Assembly: GCF_000003815.2 (NCBI RefSeq) | Contig: NC_049991.1 | Coordinates: 14,926,154-14,990,153, forward strand | Direction: 5' to 3' | From: Branchiostoma floridae | Lineage: Eukaryota > Chordata > Leptocardii > Amphioxiformes > Branchiostomatidae | Length of the DNA: 64,000 nucleotides | Shown: positions 47,401 to 56,970 of the stretch, one piece after another | Numbering within the stretch: the stretch's first letter is position 1 | How the letters are laid out: each line of letters starts with the position of its first letter | Position numbers and translations under genes: made by a program | The notes under the pieces: model-generated | Seen by the model: the letters and a program-made list of their open reading frames with translations, nothing else | Told to the model about the DNA's origin: nothing | The model's database searches: none

Positions 47401-49371
47401 TTCCTGTCATTGAGGTGTTACAGAACTAGGAGTGGGTACCAGTGCAGAAAATTCAGGTAGAGGTACGGTCCAGGTCCAGAGGATCAGACTTCCATTGATT
47501 AAGATGCAGCGCAAGCAGTTTTGATAGTAAGACTGGCACTTAGTTGCTGTTGCCCCAGAATTTCTGATTTAAAAGGCTACACATTAACCAGTATAATTCT
47601 CGTTATTGAGATGTTAAGGTTCATATTCTTAACAGGTGTTAATCCAAGGTTTGAGAAAGGGTGAGGTGTCTATCACAGGCCTTGGCTGGCAAACCATGAT
47701 TAATGGTTGGCACGTTGCAAAGGAAAATTTTGGTTTCATTGTAAATTTGTTAACTTTCATTGTTGAATCTGACATTTTAAACTCAAAAAATATATTTTCA
47801 TGTCATCAAATCAACATTCTGTCTATCACAAGACTGAAGCAAATTTCCATCCTGGGTTGGAGGGAATGTCCTAGAGAAAACCCTGGCCCTGTACATGTAT
47901 CTTTGTGTCCTTGACAGTCAGGATGTTCAAGTACATCAATATAATTTGCAGCCTCAAAGGTCCTTGTTAACATCTCCAGACACATCCTTAATTCAACTCT
48001 TCCTCCGCATGATTTACGACACAGTTAACACAGGGCTGTACCCTAGTCATACTTCATAGCTCTGCCTGTCTCTTACTCTGCAATGATGAATGAACTTGAA
48101 CACACAATTGGCCAGAAGCCATCTCATGAGCAATGGGAGTAGAATACAAATTCACCTGTGGCCCATTTAGTTGAACGTGAAGGATATACTTGTTCATGGA
48201 GAATGGCTGGTTCCCCCTTGATCTTTAAAGGAAATCACTGGAGGAGTTTTATCTGTTAGATTGTTTAACTGTTAGTGCCATAAGATCATGTAGCTTGTAT
48301 TGAAGACTTTGTTGTGTAAGAATTATGTTAAATTTATTAACAATACACATGTTGCCATGAATTACTATGATGTGATACACATGGCATTAATAATAGGTAC
48401 TTTTCTTGTACTTTTCTACTTGCTTCAGAGACTGACATAAGAAAATTTTGAACAAATCAGTGACCTAAAAAAAAAGAACTGCAATGTTTACTATCCTCCT
48501 TTTATTACAAGGATGCTAATCTCCAAGCATATCCTAAGGTGCCATAAGATAGTATCAATGCTGGCCAAGGAGTATAGCCGGCCAAAGGGAGTCAAATGGC
48601 CACCTACGGTGGGTTTGATACTATATTACGCCACCGTGGATCTGCTTGGAGATTACAAGGATGCATCATAACAAATCATTGACTTGCCCTCAGATAGGAC
48701 GTTAAATGGAGGTCCCACACCTCAAGTACATTAAAGAAGACACCACACAAGACTAGGGGTCCTTCCCAGAGTGAGTGGATCAAACCTCACAGCCTGGTTT
48801 CTGGGTTGACATCTTGAAATGGTGATGTCACCTTTTACTTTTAGGATTTATGTCAATCCTTCAACAAATAAGATACAACTTCAACAAGTAAAATTAACTA
48901 CTGTAAATACAGAAACTTTTGTGGTGGTTTGATGTTTGCGGTTTTCACGGTGACAGCTTCACCACGAGCTTAAAACCACCGCAAACATTTTTCCATGGCG
49001 GTAAGAGACTACAGTGCATGGTGCTACCGCGAACTTAAAACCACCGTGAAAAGTCCTTTTTCCTGCTACTGCAAAATTAAATCCCCGCGAACTTGTATTT
49101 ATAGTATTTATATGTAAATAAAAAATGCTGGTTTTAATTTTACCTCCTTTTGGTCCTACAATCCTCCCATCTCCCTTTCTCTCCAGACCAGAACCACCGG
49201 CACCGTGAGGAGAGGCGCGACCTTGAGACGGAGGTGACATCCCTGAGGGAGCAGGTCCGGATGAAGGATGCTGAGATCAGCAGGATCAGGGATGAGGAGG
49301 CGCAGAGAGCCAGGATGCTGCAGTCGGCCATCAATAACTATGTGGGCGGAGCTACCGGGGGAAGGAGCTGA
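35447..49371 (+). CDS. LRRC45: Leucine-rich repeat-containing protein 45 (centrosome linker)
   Basis: LRRC45 is a fibre component of the proximal centriole linker that keeps centrosomes together. Eighteen coding exons: 35447-35586, 35906-36003, 36153-36214, 36616-36686, 37647-37825, 38247-38375, 38783-38895, 40655-40791, 41151-41286, 41730-41807, 44066-44177, 44574-44644, 44884-44976, 45433-45525, 45892-45957, 46444-46551, 47179-47326 and 49187-49371. The frame is continuous for 672 aa (the human protein has 670). The N-terminus [14 protein letters not shown] matches the family. Leucine-rich repeats fill about residues 45-225 ([31 protein letters not shown]). From about 230 to the end is a long Gln/Glu/Lys-rich coiled coil, with [20 protein letters not shown] and the C-terminal [13 protein letters not shown] signature. 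Exon 11 was extended to the GTAAGG donor at 44178 because it keeps frame; the exon 12 donor (GTGGAT) is weak. Very secure identification. Confidence 0.95.
39418..39536. mobile_element. ~120-bp foldback repeat in LRRC45 intron 7
   Basis: GGATCCGTCCC at the left is mirrored by GGGACGGATCC at the right. No coding content. Confidence 0.5.
41966..42381. mobile_element. hAT-like MITE (416 bp) in LRRC45 intron 10
   Basis: Perfect 15-bp inverted termini TAGTGGTGCGTACCG / CGGTACGCACCACTA are flanked by the exact 8-bp duplication GTGGGAGG (41958-41965 and 42382-42389). Internal GGTTCAGGTCCGGAC repeats resemble the interior of the element at 11524. It is non-autonomous. Confidence 0.92.
42559..43796. 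mobile_element. 1.24-kb TIR transposon with 9-bp target duplication and internal tRNA-like segment
   Basis: The 33-34-bp inverted termini begin TAGACTCCCTTGCAGTCTTC and end with its mirror; the arms differ by one G in a GGGG run. The flanks GGCATGAAG at 42550-42558 and 43797-43805 are an exact 9-bp duplication. Subterminal AAACTCCCTTTC repeats, a CCAATCAGAT motif near 42755, a tRNA-like segment at 43062-43132 and a following T-rich tract lie inside. Poly(C) runs sit near both ends. No transposase is visible. Confidence 0.9.
43062..43132 (+). other. tRNA-like sequence inside the intron 10 transposon
   Basis: A box A-like TGGCGTAGTTGACTGG and a box B-like AGTTCGAACCT (43112-43122) occur at tRNA spacing, followed directly by a T-run. 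No full cloverleaf can be argued by eye. Confidence 0.55.
44220..44350. mobile_element. Degraded copy of the GTTTGCGGTGG foldback MITE
   Basis: GGAAAATGGAGTGTTTGCGG followed by TGGTTTTGAGTTC matches the copy at 46575-46795. The right half is eroded. Confidence 0.55.
45655..45775 (+). mobile_element. SINE core fragment (headless)
   Basis: CCCTTGCTGAAGGCACATTA, then a CACTCC..GCACTTGTAAAAAATGGGTACC stretch, matches the body of the SINE at 52150-52300. The tRNA-derived head is missing. It lies in LRRC45 intron 14. Confidence 0.65.
46575..46795. mobile_element. Foldback MITE, TACTGTAAATGCA family, in LRRC45 intron 16
   Basis: It starts TACTGTAAATGCATTTAA and contains nested inverted GTTTGCGGTG / CACCGCAAA arms around 46720-46760. 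The right terminus is degraded. Confidence 0.75.
47427..47485. mobile_element. Left-end fragment of the hAT-like element seen at 11524
   Basis: TAGGAGTGGGTACCAGTGCAG and AGAAAATTCAGGTA match the left end of the 11524 element. The right terminus is absent. Confidence 0.6.
48517..48655. mobile_element. 139-bp MITE with 9-bp target duplication, LRRC45 intron 17
   Basis: TAATCTCCAAGCA at the left is mirrored by TGCTTGGAGATTA at the right. The flanks CAAGGATGC at 48508-48516 and 48656-48664 are identical. The interior is itself palindromic (GATAGTATCAA / TTTGATACTAT). Confidence 0.88.
48899..49105. mobile_element. Foldback MITE, TACTGTAAATACA family, LRRC45 intron 17
   Basis: It starts TACTGTAAATACAG and ends TGTATTTATAGTA, with internal GCGGTTTTCACGGTGA and ACCGCGAACTTAAAACCACC blocks shared with 60706-60917. 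It ends about 80 bp before the last LRRC45 exon. Confidence 0.8.
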
Positions 49372-49394
49372 TACAAACCATGGAATCTCAGTGA

Positions 49395-49805
49395 GGCCAC
49401 ACCAACTTAATTTCTCGGTTCTCAAATTCTTTGTAAAAATAATGCTGGGTTGGAATATCATCATAACTGAATGAATGATTGGTTTATTTGCAACAAATAA
49501 GCATACACATACATACCGTTACAACCTTACATTGCTAAATTAGGGTATGAGACGTAAACATTTTTTAAAAATTCATTCAACAATGTTTAACTAAAAGGTA
49601 AGGTGGTATTTCTGAATCTGGATGTTCTACATCTGAACTGTATAATTATGAAAATATAGTCTGAGCGGAAAGTCTGTACCTTAGTCGATACAGTTTCAGA
49701 AACTGACGTGAACAGATTGAAAAGCATGTTTTACTCCCAGCCTCCTGTTCTTATGATTTTACAAAACATTTCTTAGAAACAACAAGTTAAATTGGTGTGG
49801 CCTTA
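49395..49805. mobile_element. Inverted-repeat MITE in the LRRC45 3' UTR
   Basis: The termini GGCCACACCAACTTAA and TTAAATTGGTGTGGCC match the element at 60948-61308. Neighbouring trinucleotides TGA and TTA only partly agree as a duplication. Confidence 0.65.
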
Positions 49806-50399
49806 AATTGTAAGACGTACAGAGCATTGCCATTATCTTAAAATGATCTTTTTCAGCAGGTAACAATATGTTAAAAACATACCTGACAGATAAGAATGAA
49901 ATAGAATCAGCAATGTAGAGCAGTGATCTTACAGGATATTTTTTGCAGCCAAAAATGTCTTCTTACAAGAAGTGAATGCTGGGAATGAAGAGTACTAATA
50001 TCATCCTTTTACCAACAATATTTTTCTACAGTCTGAAACTTTTTTTACATCCTGAACATGGTTCTACTGTATGTGTGTCACTGTCAATTATACTAAATTT
50101 TTATGTACTGTGTGTGCCATTGAGTCTTTCACACAATCACAGGTTACTTCACTTGAAAATTGCACTGTATTGCCATTCTGTACTAGCATTATTTTAGATC
50201 ATGTAAAACTGTCTTCCAGTTAGTCCTTCGAAGTTCAAGGATAGCTGAAAAATCTAGAGGAATGAATTCTACTGTCCTCATATAAATGTTGTGTTTGAAA
50301 CTCACATTTTACCTTAAGCAATTTTTTCCGTTTTAAACTCACATTGTACCTTTTCTGTAGCTTTATTCACAGAGACCCTGTACATACATTAGTTGTTCT

Positions 50400-50421
50400 A
50401 ATAAATGTATTGAGCAATAAA
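50400..50421 (+). terminator. LRRC45 polyadenylation signals (two AATAAA)
   Basis: AATAAA at 50400-50405 and again at 50416-50421, about 1.03 kb past the stop codon. Confidence 0.6.
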
Positions 50422-50733
50422 ACAGAAATGTCATATATTAAAGTGCTTTATACAATGTGTACTTGAAGGGTTTGGAATGATTTTTTTGAAAAAGTAAAAA
50501 AGACCGTGAAAAAAAGAGGATGCTGCCTTCATTATGAAATCTAAATATGGCTATGCTCGCATGGATGTCATTCATATAATTGAATGCATTACCCAAGCAC
50601 AAAATGAAAGCTGGAGACCCTGTTTAGAATATGTATTAACGTTACATTCACCTGCATAATTTGCATAAAACTGATAACTCATCTAATCAATACTTTGCTG
50701 TGTAACGACTGTGCGACTATGGTAAGAACTCTC

Positions 50734-53700
50734 TCATGTTCCATTGTCCATACTCATACAGACGGGGTTGTCCTTATATGGGCCTTCGTCCTCCAAAACT
50801 CCCCAAGGAGCACAAATCCAGGGGTCATAGGTCACTTTCTGCCAGGCTTGCAGCTGGCTGCGCAGCTCCTGCAACACGTCACGGTAGTCACTGTTATCCG
50901 CTAGGTTAACGGTCTCCTGTGGATCGCTCTTTAGGTCATACAGCTCCCATTGAGGGCGGTAGTAGTAGTTTTTCAGCGTTTTGAACCAGTGCAAGGGTTG
51001 CCCCTTCCTAGTCCTGTTCAAAAGGTCCTGAAAGCTTGGGGAGAGGTAGAAGTCTTGATCGATGGGGAAGGGCATGGCAAAGTTGAGGTTCTGGATGAGG
51101 TGATAGTCTCCTGTTCTTATAATCCTCATGGGGTAGAACATGGTGACCTCGTGAAGGTCATGGCTTGCGTAGACCGTGTTCCACGACTGTTCTTCCTTCA
51201 GTGCTGGCAGGAGAGACTTCCCCGTCAGCTTCACTAACTTGTTCTTACCAAATATCTCGTACTCTGGATACTCCAGCCCAAACCAGTCCAGTACTGTTGG
51301 CACGACATCCAGCAGGCTGGCAAAACTGTCGGTGGTTTGACCCCAGCGCGAGGTGTGGAGGGGGGAGGACAGGAGAAGGGGTTCCGCCATGCCAGAGTTG
51401 TAGAGGTTGGTGCGACCGTTGGGGAAGGGGATGCCGTTGTCGGAGCTGTACAGGATCAGCGTGTCCTTGTCGTGGCCGGCAGCTTGTAGTTCCTGTAGGA
51501 TCAGGCCAATACCTACAAGGACACAAGAAAAGTTGATGCATGTTTCAAACTGTTACTAAGAACAGAAGGGAACCTGTAAATACACCAAAAAGCAGTTACT
51601 CAAGCAACTGGATATAATTTTGGAACTGCGGCGTATCTTATTACCTGCATGTCTAACCTTCATCGACGTAACCTGTAATAAATGTAAATGTCTTAACATC
51701 ATTAACCAAATCTACATAATAAGTGTGATCCAAAGAGCACACACAGAGAAGTAGCCAACTGAAGGGCCTGTGCAAAAAATTTAAAATGCTATAGAGATCT
51801 CTACAGCCACCAAATACATCAGCATTGATGCCTGCAGACAATTGTCAGAAAGAGCACTTGAAAATGTTTCAATGGTATAACATGGAATGGCTGTCAAGAC
51901 AGAAGAAAGAAAGCATCAAAAGAGAATGATGGTGCACTATGCAAGAGTACCTGATGCGTGCAGATAATGGATTGAAAGCTTACACAAAAAATCTATCAAA
52001 AAATGGAAGGGATCTTCCGAGATCAAGAAAAATGGAAAAGACGATGCTCTCAGCTGACAGGCCCTAAAGCCTACCTGGCGAAGATGTAAGATGGTATAAT
52101 ATTTGGAGTGGCTATGAAGACAGAATGTAGAAAAGGAGAACAGCAGCCAGACCGTGTGGCGCAATCGGCAGCACGTTTGACTCAGATCCAGAAGGTCCCG
52201 AGTTTGAACCCTGCGTGTCACTGATCCTGTGCCCTTGGGAAAGTCACTTTACACGACTTTCTTCACTTCACTCAAGTGAAAAATGAGTATATAGGCTACA
52301 AAGGTCTTCAGCAAGTTGAAGTTGGTAGCCTCAAAACTAGTCTGGTTACCAAACCCCAGCCCGATCTCAAGTATCTATATCCCAGCACGAAATATATTTT
52401 TGAGGTTGGGGTATGGTATCCGGGCTGCCTCAAAATGAAAGAAGAAGAAGAACAGCCCACCTTGATCCAACCTGCTGATGGTTGTGTACTGAGCTGCCAG
52501 GTCACTCCTTGCCGCTGGCGTGTCCTGTACGAACGGAGGCACCACCACTTCCTCTGGGGAGTAGTGCACAGGAGTCCAGTCAGGAATCAGCCCCATGCCC
52601 GGCTCCCCGTTACCAAACTTCTCACAGAAGTTCCCGAACTGCGGGTTGGTGTGGCCACAGCGATGAGGGTCATGGAATCCGATGTACAGGAAGAAGGGCC
52701 TAGAATGATAAATGTATTACCAGGATTTAATAAATGTTCTGCTTTATTAAGGAATAATCAACAAATTATGACATGAAAAAAGGGATACATGAGTATCTAA
52801 AATACGTCTGGTTTGCCAGAGCTCGTTACTCCATAACTACTAAACTTCACTTGACAGATCACTCAATGAACTAACTATAGGCACCAATTTTTAAAAAATT
52901 GAACGTGTTGTGTATTTTGTTCTTTTTTAAATCACACGAATCTAATCCTTGTCAACCCACGGTCAGTCAGCAATTGCCATCTACTGGAAAGAGAGCCTAG
53001 GACAGTCTGTTTATTCAGACCTCCATTAGTGTATAATAATGTTGTGACACTTCTTCCTGGAGACCATTCAAGTACAAATAATGAAATTTAAAACTTATAC
53101 AACAATGAAGAAAATTGAATGTAATATATGAAATCAACATAGAGGAAAAATATATAAGTACAATATAATGAAATGTGGTAAATAAAATTGTGAACTGAGG
53201 TCGGTAAGAATCCCCACCTGTCATCCTTCTGCTGCAGGAACTTCCTGACCAGGAGTTTGATGAGGGTGATGTTCCTGCCCACCTGCATGATGTGGTTGTT
53301 CTCCTCAGTGTGAGCAAACTCAAAAGGGTACACGGACTCGGGACCAACATGCTTCTTACCTACAATCCCTGGGGAAGAAATTAATGAATAACATATACTA
53401 GTAGTTACAATGTATCTTCAAGATAGGTACAGCTCAGTCAAGTACTAACTTGTGTCTACATGATATGTTCTGGCTTTCTTCCACTGATTTATTGTAAAAC
53501 AAACGTGTTTGTTAGTATGGTACCTCTTTTAAAAGACATACCCATAATTTAGGCATAAATGGATGTGACAGTTACAAATTGTCATTTATGAAATACAAAA
53601 TGTAGCTACTTAGAATTAGTTAGATAAGGTCTTGTACTGTAGCTGTAATTTGTAGCTGAAATCTAATTTTTGGCAAATATGGCTCTGAAGATTATTTCTA

Positions 53701-55490
53701 TGATACCTGTTCTTATTCCAGATTGATTGAGCAGGAGAGGTAAGCTTCTGACAGTGTCAAAAGAGTTGAAGTGATGGTAGCCCTGGTGCAACCCATACAT
53801 GCCATTCTGGTGCTGGGGAAGACCTGGAAACGAAATACAAACAACAAAAATATTGGCATGTCTAACAAATATTTTCATTTGTTTGACTGAATATAGTCCA
53901 TGATTGTCTCCATCAGACTGTCTAACATGGGCCCTTTTAAAAATGGTCACCTCGGTTGAAATTATGGGGTAGGCAAGCAGAAGAGACAAGCATTTTTGCA
54001 ATGGGTTCATAGACACTGCCTGACCACCACTGAGGATCTGCTTGGAGATTAGGGAGCAGCATGCAGCCTCATAAAATCCAGCCATGAATTCAACACCCAC
54101 CCTATTTTGCTATAAATGTCAACATTTTTGTAGTAGTAGTACAGTGAAACCTGTCCAAAAAACAACCTGCCGCAGGCAACCACCTGCTGTCAGAGTACAC
54201 ATTGAAACAGTCCTGTCCATTTTTACATAGTTAAGACCCCCTTCCAAGCAACCACCTGTCTTCCCCAACCAGCAACTACTTTTTTAAAGTCCCAAAAAAG
54301 CATTCAACCTCCAATAACGTTTGTCTGGTCCAATGGCAAGCTTACATACTGCCACTTTGAAAAGTGTGTTTGAGAGATCTTTATAAATCAAGTGCAGTAT
54401 CCCCAGGTATGCACAGTTTAGATCATACAGGAGTGCATTATACTGCATGCCACCGAGGATCTGCTTGAAGACTAGTTGCTGCCCTGACCTGTGAGGATGG
54501 CGGAGCGGCTGGGTGAACAGCTGCTGACAGAGGTGAAGGCTTGTGTGAAGGTCAGGCTGCGGCTGGCCAGGCTGTTCAGGTGAGGGGTCTTACACACCGT
54601 GTTGTTGTACACCTGCATCTCAAAACCTGCATCGTCACCTGTTGTAAAACATAAAGACATCAAGATATGGACTCATGAATGGGGTCTAAACTCCTTTGCA
54701 AAATTCACTACGCTTGTGCGTATGTCAAAGGTAAAGGCCCGTCAGACGTAAACTGTCTCGTCTCCACCATTGTCTTGATATGGGTAACAATGTCTGGAAC
54801 TTAATGGTGCCTGCAAAATGGCACAACGTTTAGTAGTAATATGTTCATGGGGCCTTATGTTCACTGGCAATATTACCCAAGAACTCCTGTCTTCTGCACA
54901 TGCATAGTGAACTCTGCCAAAGAGCTTATTATTACTCAGTATGATACTTTAATTCCACCATTTCTCCCCGTGGCTAATGGCAACACCATAGCTTCTTCTT
55001 CTTCAATGACCAAAAACATTCCCTACATTATAAAAATAAAGTTTCCGGTTGCTGACTTCCTGTCTATAATATTTCTTGGCAGGGCACTTTGCTTTGCTCA
55101 TAAATTGTTACAACTTGAACAACACAATTTTATTCATATGCCCCTGACAAAGAAGAAAGCTACCTGTCAACATACACCACATGAAAACATAACTTTCTCC
55201 CACGACGAGTTTCATATACTAGTAACCCTTCATAGCTGCTTGCTCTATGTTTACATGGTATATCATTTGTTATACATCATGGATCATCTTGAGTTAGTAC
55301 GCCCCTCCCACCTACGTTTTATAGGATTCTCCAACTGTTGTATCAAGAACCTTTCTTCTCTGTTGCTTAAGACATGAACTTAACCTTCACCTATAATGAC
55401 GAGGACGTTTCTGTTCCCTGAAGCGCTCCCAACACGGCTGGCAAAACAAAAACACGACAGGAAGACAAAAAATCTCGTGATGTTCGCCAT
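50734..55490 (-). CDS. SGSH: N-sulfoglucosamine sulfohydrolase (heparan N-sulfatase)
   Basis: SGSH removes N-linked sulfate from glucosamine during lysosomal heparan sulfate breakdown. Minus-strand exons are 55391-55490, 54489-54638, 53707-53823, 53218-53368, 52461-52699 and 50734-51512. All introns are GT-AG and the frame is continuous for 511 aa (the human protein has 502). Residues 1-24 are a hydrophobic signal peptide. Asp35-Asp36 are the metal ligands after the first strand. CSPSR at 74-78 is the sulfatase signature whose Cys74 becomes formylglycine. KKHVG (127-131) and SDNG (276-279, Asp277-Asn278) complete the active site. N-glycosylation sequons include NRT near the C-terminus. All catalytic residues I can place are intact, so the enzyme should be active. 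The start ATG lies in AAAGATGGCG, a YY1-like context. Divergent from eRF3; tail-to-tail with LRRC45. Confidence 0.97.
52150..52300 (+). mobile_element. tRNA-headed SINE in SGSH intron 5
   Basis: The head GACCGTGTGGCGCAATCGGC (box A) and GAGTTTGAACCC (box B, 52200-52211) is followed by a body CCCTTGGGAAAGTCACTTTA...AAGTGAAAAATGAG. The body is shared with 45655-45775, which makes it an interspersed family. It is antisense to SGSH. Confidence 0.85.
54130..54320. repeat. Interspersed repeat with CAACCACCTG motifs
   Basis: CAACCTGCCGCAGGCAACCA and CAAGCAACCACCTGTC are internal reiterations in SGSH intron 1-2. A remnant GAGGATCTGCTTG.AGA end of the 48517-type MITE occurs on either side (about 54035 and 54455). 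Class not resolved. Confidence 0.4.
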
Positions 55491-56970
55491 CTTTGTTTTG
55501 ACCTTTCACCTCAATATTGCGGATTGGGGACGTTTCAGAAAACATTGCATGGTGGTGGATAGTAACGTCACGCCATTGCGTAAGTCTCAAGGATTATATA
55601 AGGGGATGAAATAATAATTTGCGCAAGAAAAATAAAATAAAAATTAAATTGTACACGCTAAAAATGACGTGAAATGCATGGTGGAATTTGCCCCGATAAT
55701 AAATCCCGTTTGTGACACTTTCTGGTTGATCCCTTAAATCAATGGATAGAATTTATAGAAAGGAGCTTGTTGTGGAAGAAAGATAATCTGACGATGAATG
55801 TGCGTTTCAAAAGTACAGTGTAAAAACTTACATTGCTGCCACAAATGAATTCAATTATTGTTTGTCTACTTTTGACCAATGATACAACCCCCCTTGTTTT
55901 ACACATTTCCACAACTTATTTAACGTTATTCATTCATTCATCTCAAAACAGGTGGGTGGCCCCTAACCGTTACGACTTCTGAAAGTTTTCCAAGGGGGGC
56001 CACCATACATGTAAAATACACTCTGTAAGTTCTTAAGGTGGCACAATGGCACGTTTCTTAAGAAAATCACTCTTGGGTAACAAATACTAACTATAGTATT
56101 GAACAAAGTTTTATTGTTGAACTCTTCAGTGAGCGAACAAACTTTAATTTGGCTCCACATGTCAATGTCAACTACAAGAGACGCTCGTGTGAATCGCCCA
56201 CCATTTCCGTCCAGACGAATATTAGGTTCTTTTTCTCAAGCCAATATTAAAGATTATTTGAGGAGCCAACTGCAAGGGGCTTGCTGCCTACAATGTCTCG
56301 CGCGTTCAATGACGTTAGTTCATTGATCGGTAAATCAGCAGAATATCAACAGTTGTTAACGTTATGTGAAACGAAAGAAAGAAAGAAACAGAAAGAGAGG
56401 AAGAAGGAAGGAATGAAAGAAAGAGAAATAAAGAAACAAACAAAGAAGGAAAAGTGCAGATTTGTTTTTTTTTTAAATTCTAAAATGAGTTCACATTTGC
56501 TACAATTCGATGCTTTTACTAGTACTTTTACCAACTTCGGCTGCTCTAAAAGCAGAAACAATCAAATATTTTCTTCATTCTTCAACCAATATTGTGGTTA
56601 ACGGCGTTATAGCCTGAACGTTATTTGCTCATTTTGTAGTCCTAAACATTTTGGAACATAGTCCTAAACATTTTGGAAGGAACGGACGAAAATTGATGCA
56701 GGTTGATATAACATTCATATAATCAAGGAGTTTATAGAAAGAACCGTCTCGATATCACCAAGTCCGTATTTCATGATGAAAAAAAAATCTGTCTCAATCC
56801 TCTCATGCCTCCGTATCACATTGCGCAATCATGTCGTCCTTCCGCACGTGCGCACATGCGTGGTACGCGCCAGATGACGTCACGCCGGCACACGAGGTTG
56901 TGTCGTGAGTTCTCCTGTAGCCTCTCAGAAGGCACCGTTTCTACTTAAATTCCGCGGTTTTACGCCCAAC
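55491..56970. other. Divergent SGSH-eRF3 promoter region
   Basis: A 1.5-kb spacer separates the two start codons. The SGSH side holds ACGTCACG near 55564. A purine-rich GAAA run lies at 56368-56450. A GC-rich, CpG-containing block at 56815-56900 just upstream of eRF3 carries the C/EBP-like and CRE sites. No gene is visible inside. Confidence 0.6.
56820..56882 (+). promoter_or_regulatory. C/EBP-like and CRE sites in the eRF3 promoter
   Basis: ATTGCGCAAT (56820-56829) is a perfect C/EBP palindrome, and TGACGTCA (56875-56882) is a perfect CREB/ATF site 88 bp before the start codon. Between them TGCGCACATGCG resembles an NRF1 site with one extra base pair. Occupancy is inferred. Confidence 0.5.

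Larger units (their letters stand above)
49372..50733. other. Convergent LRRC45-SGSH 3' region
   Basis: It contains the LRRC45 3' UTR, a diverged palindromic element at 49395-49805 (GGCCACACCAA / TTGGTGTGGCC) and two LRRC45 poly(A) signals at 50400-50405 and 50416-50421. For SGSH on the minus strand the nearest AATAAA I see is at 50362-50367, so the two 3' UTRs may overlap. Confidence 0.6.

Noticed and set aside
52144-52221. Possible functional tRNA gene
   Set aside because: The box A and B elements are followed by a SINE body and the acceptor stem cannot be formed; it is a SINE head.
54841-55377. 178-codon open frame on the plus strand in SGSH intron 1
   Set aside because: It is antisense to SGSH, rich in Cys, His and Leu without any domain, and has no promoter or splice partners. 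I take it as a chance open frame.
56368-56450. Lys-rich coding segment (GAAA repeats)
   Set aside because: It is a purine simple repeat in the SGSH-eRF3 spacer; the reading frame is a by-product.
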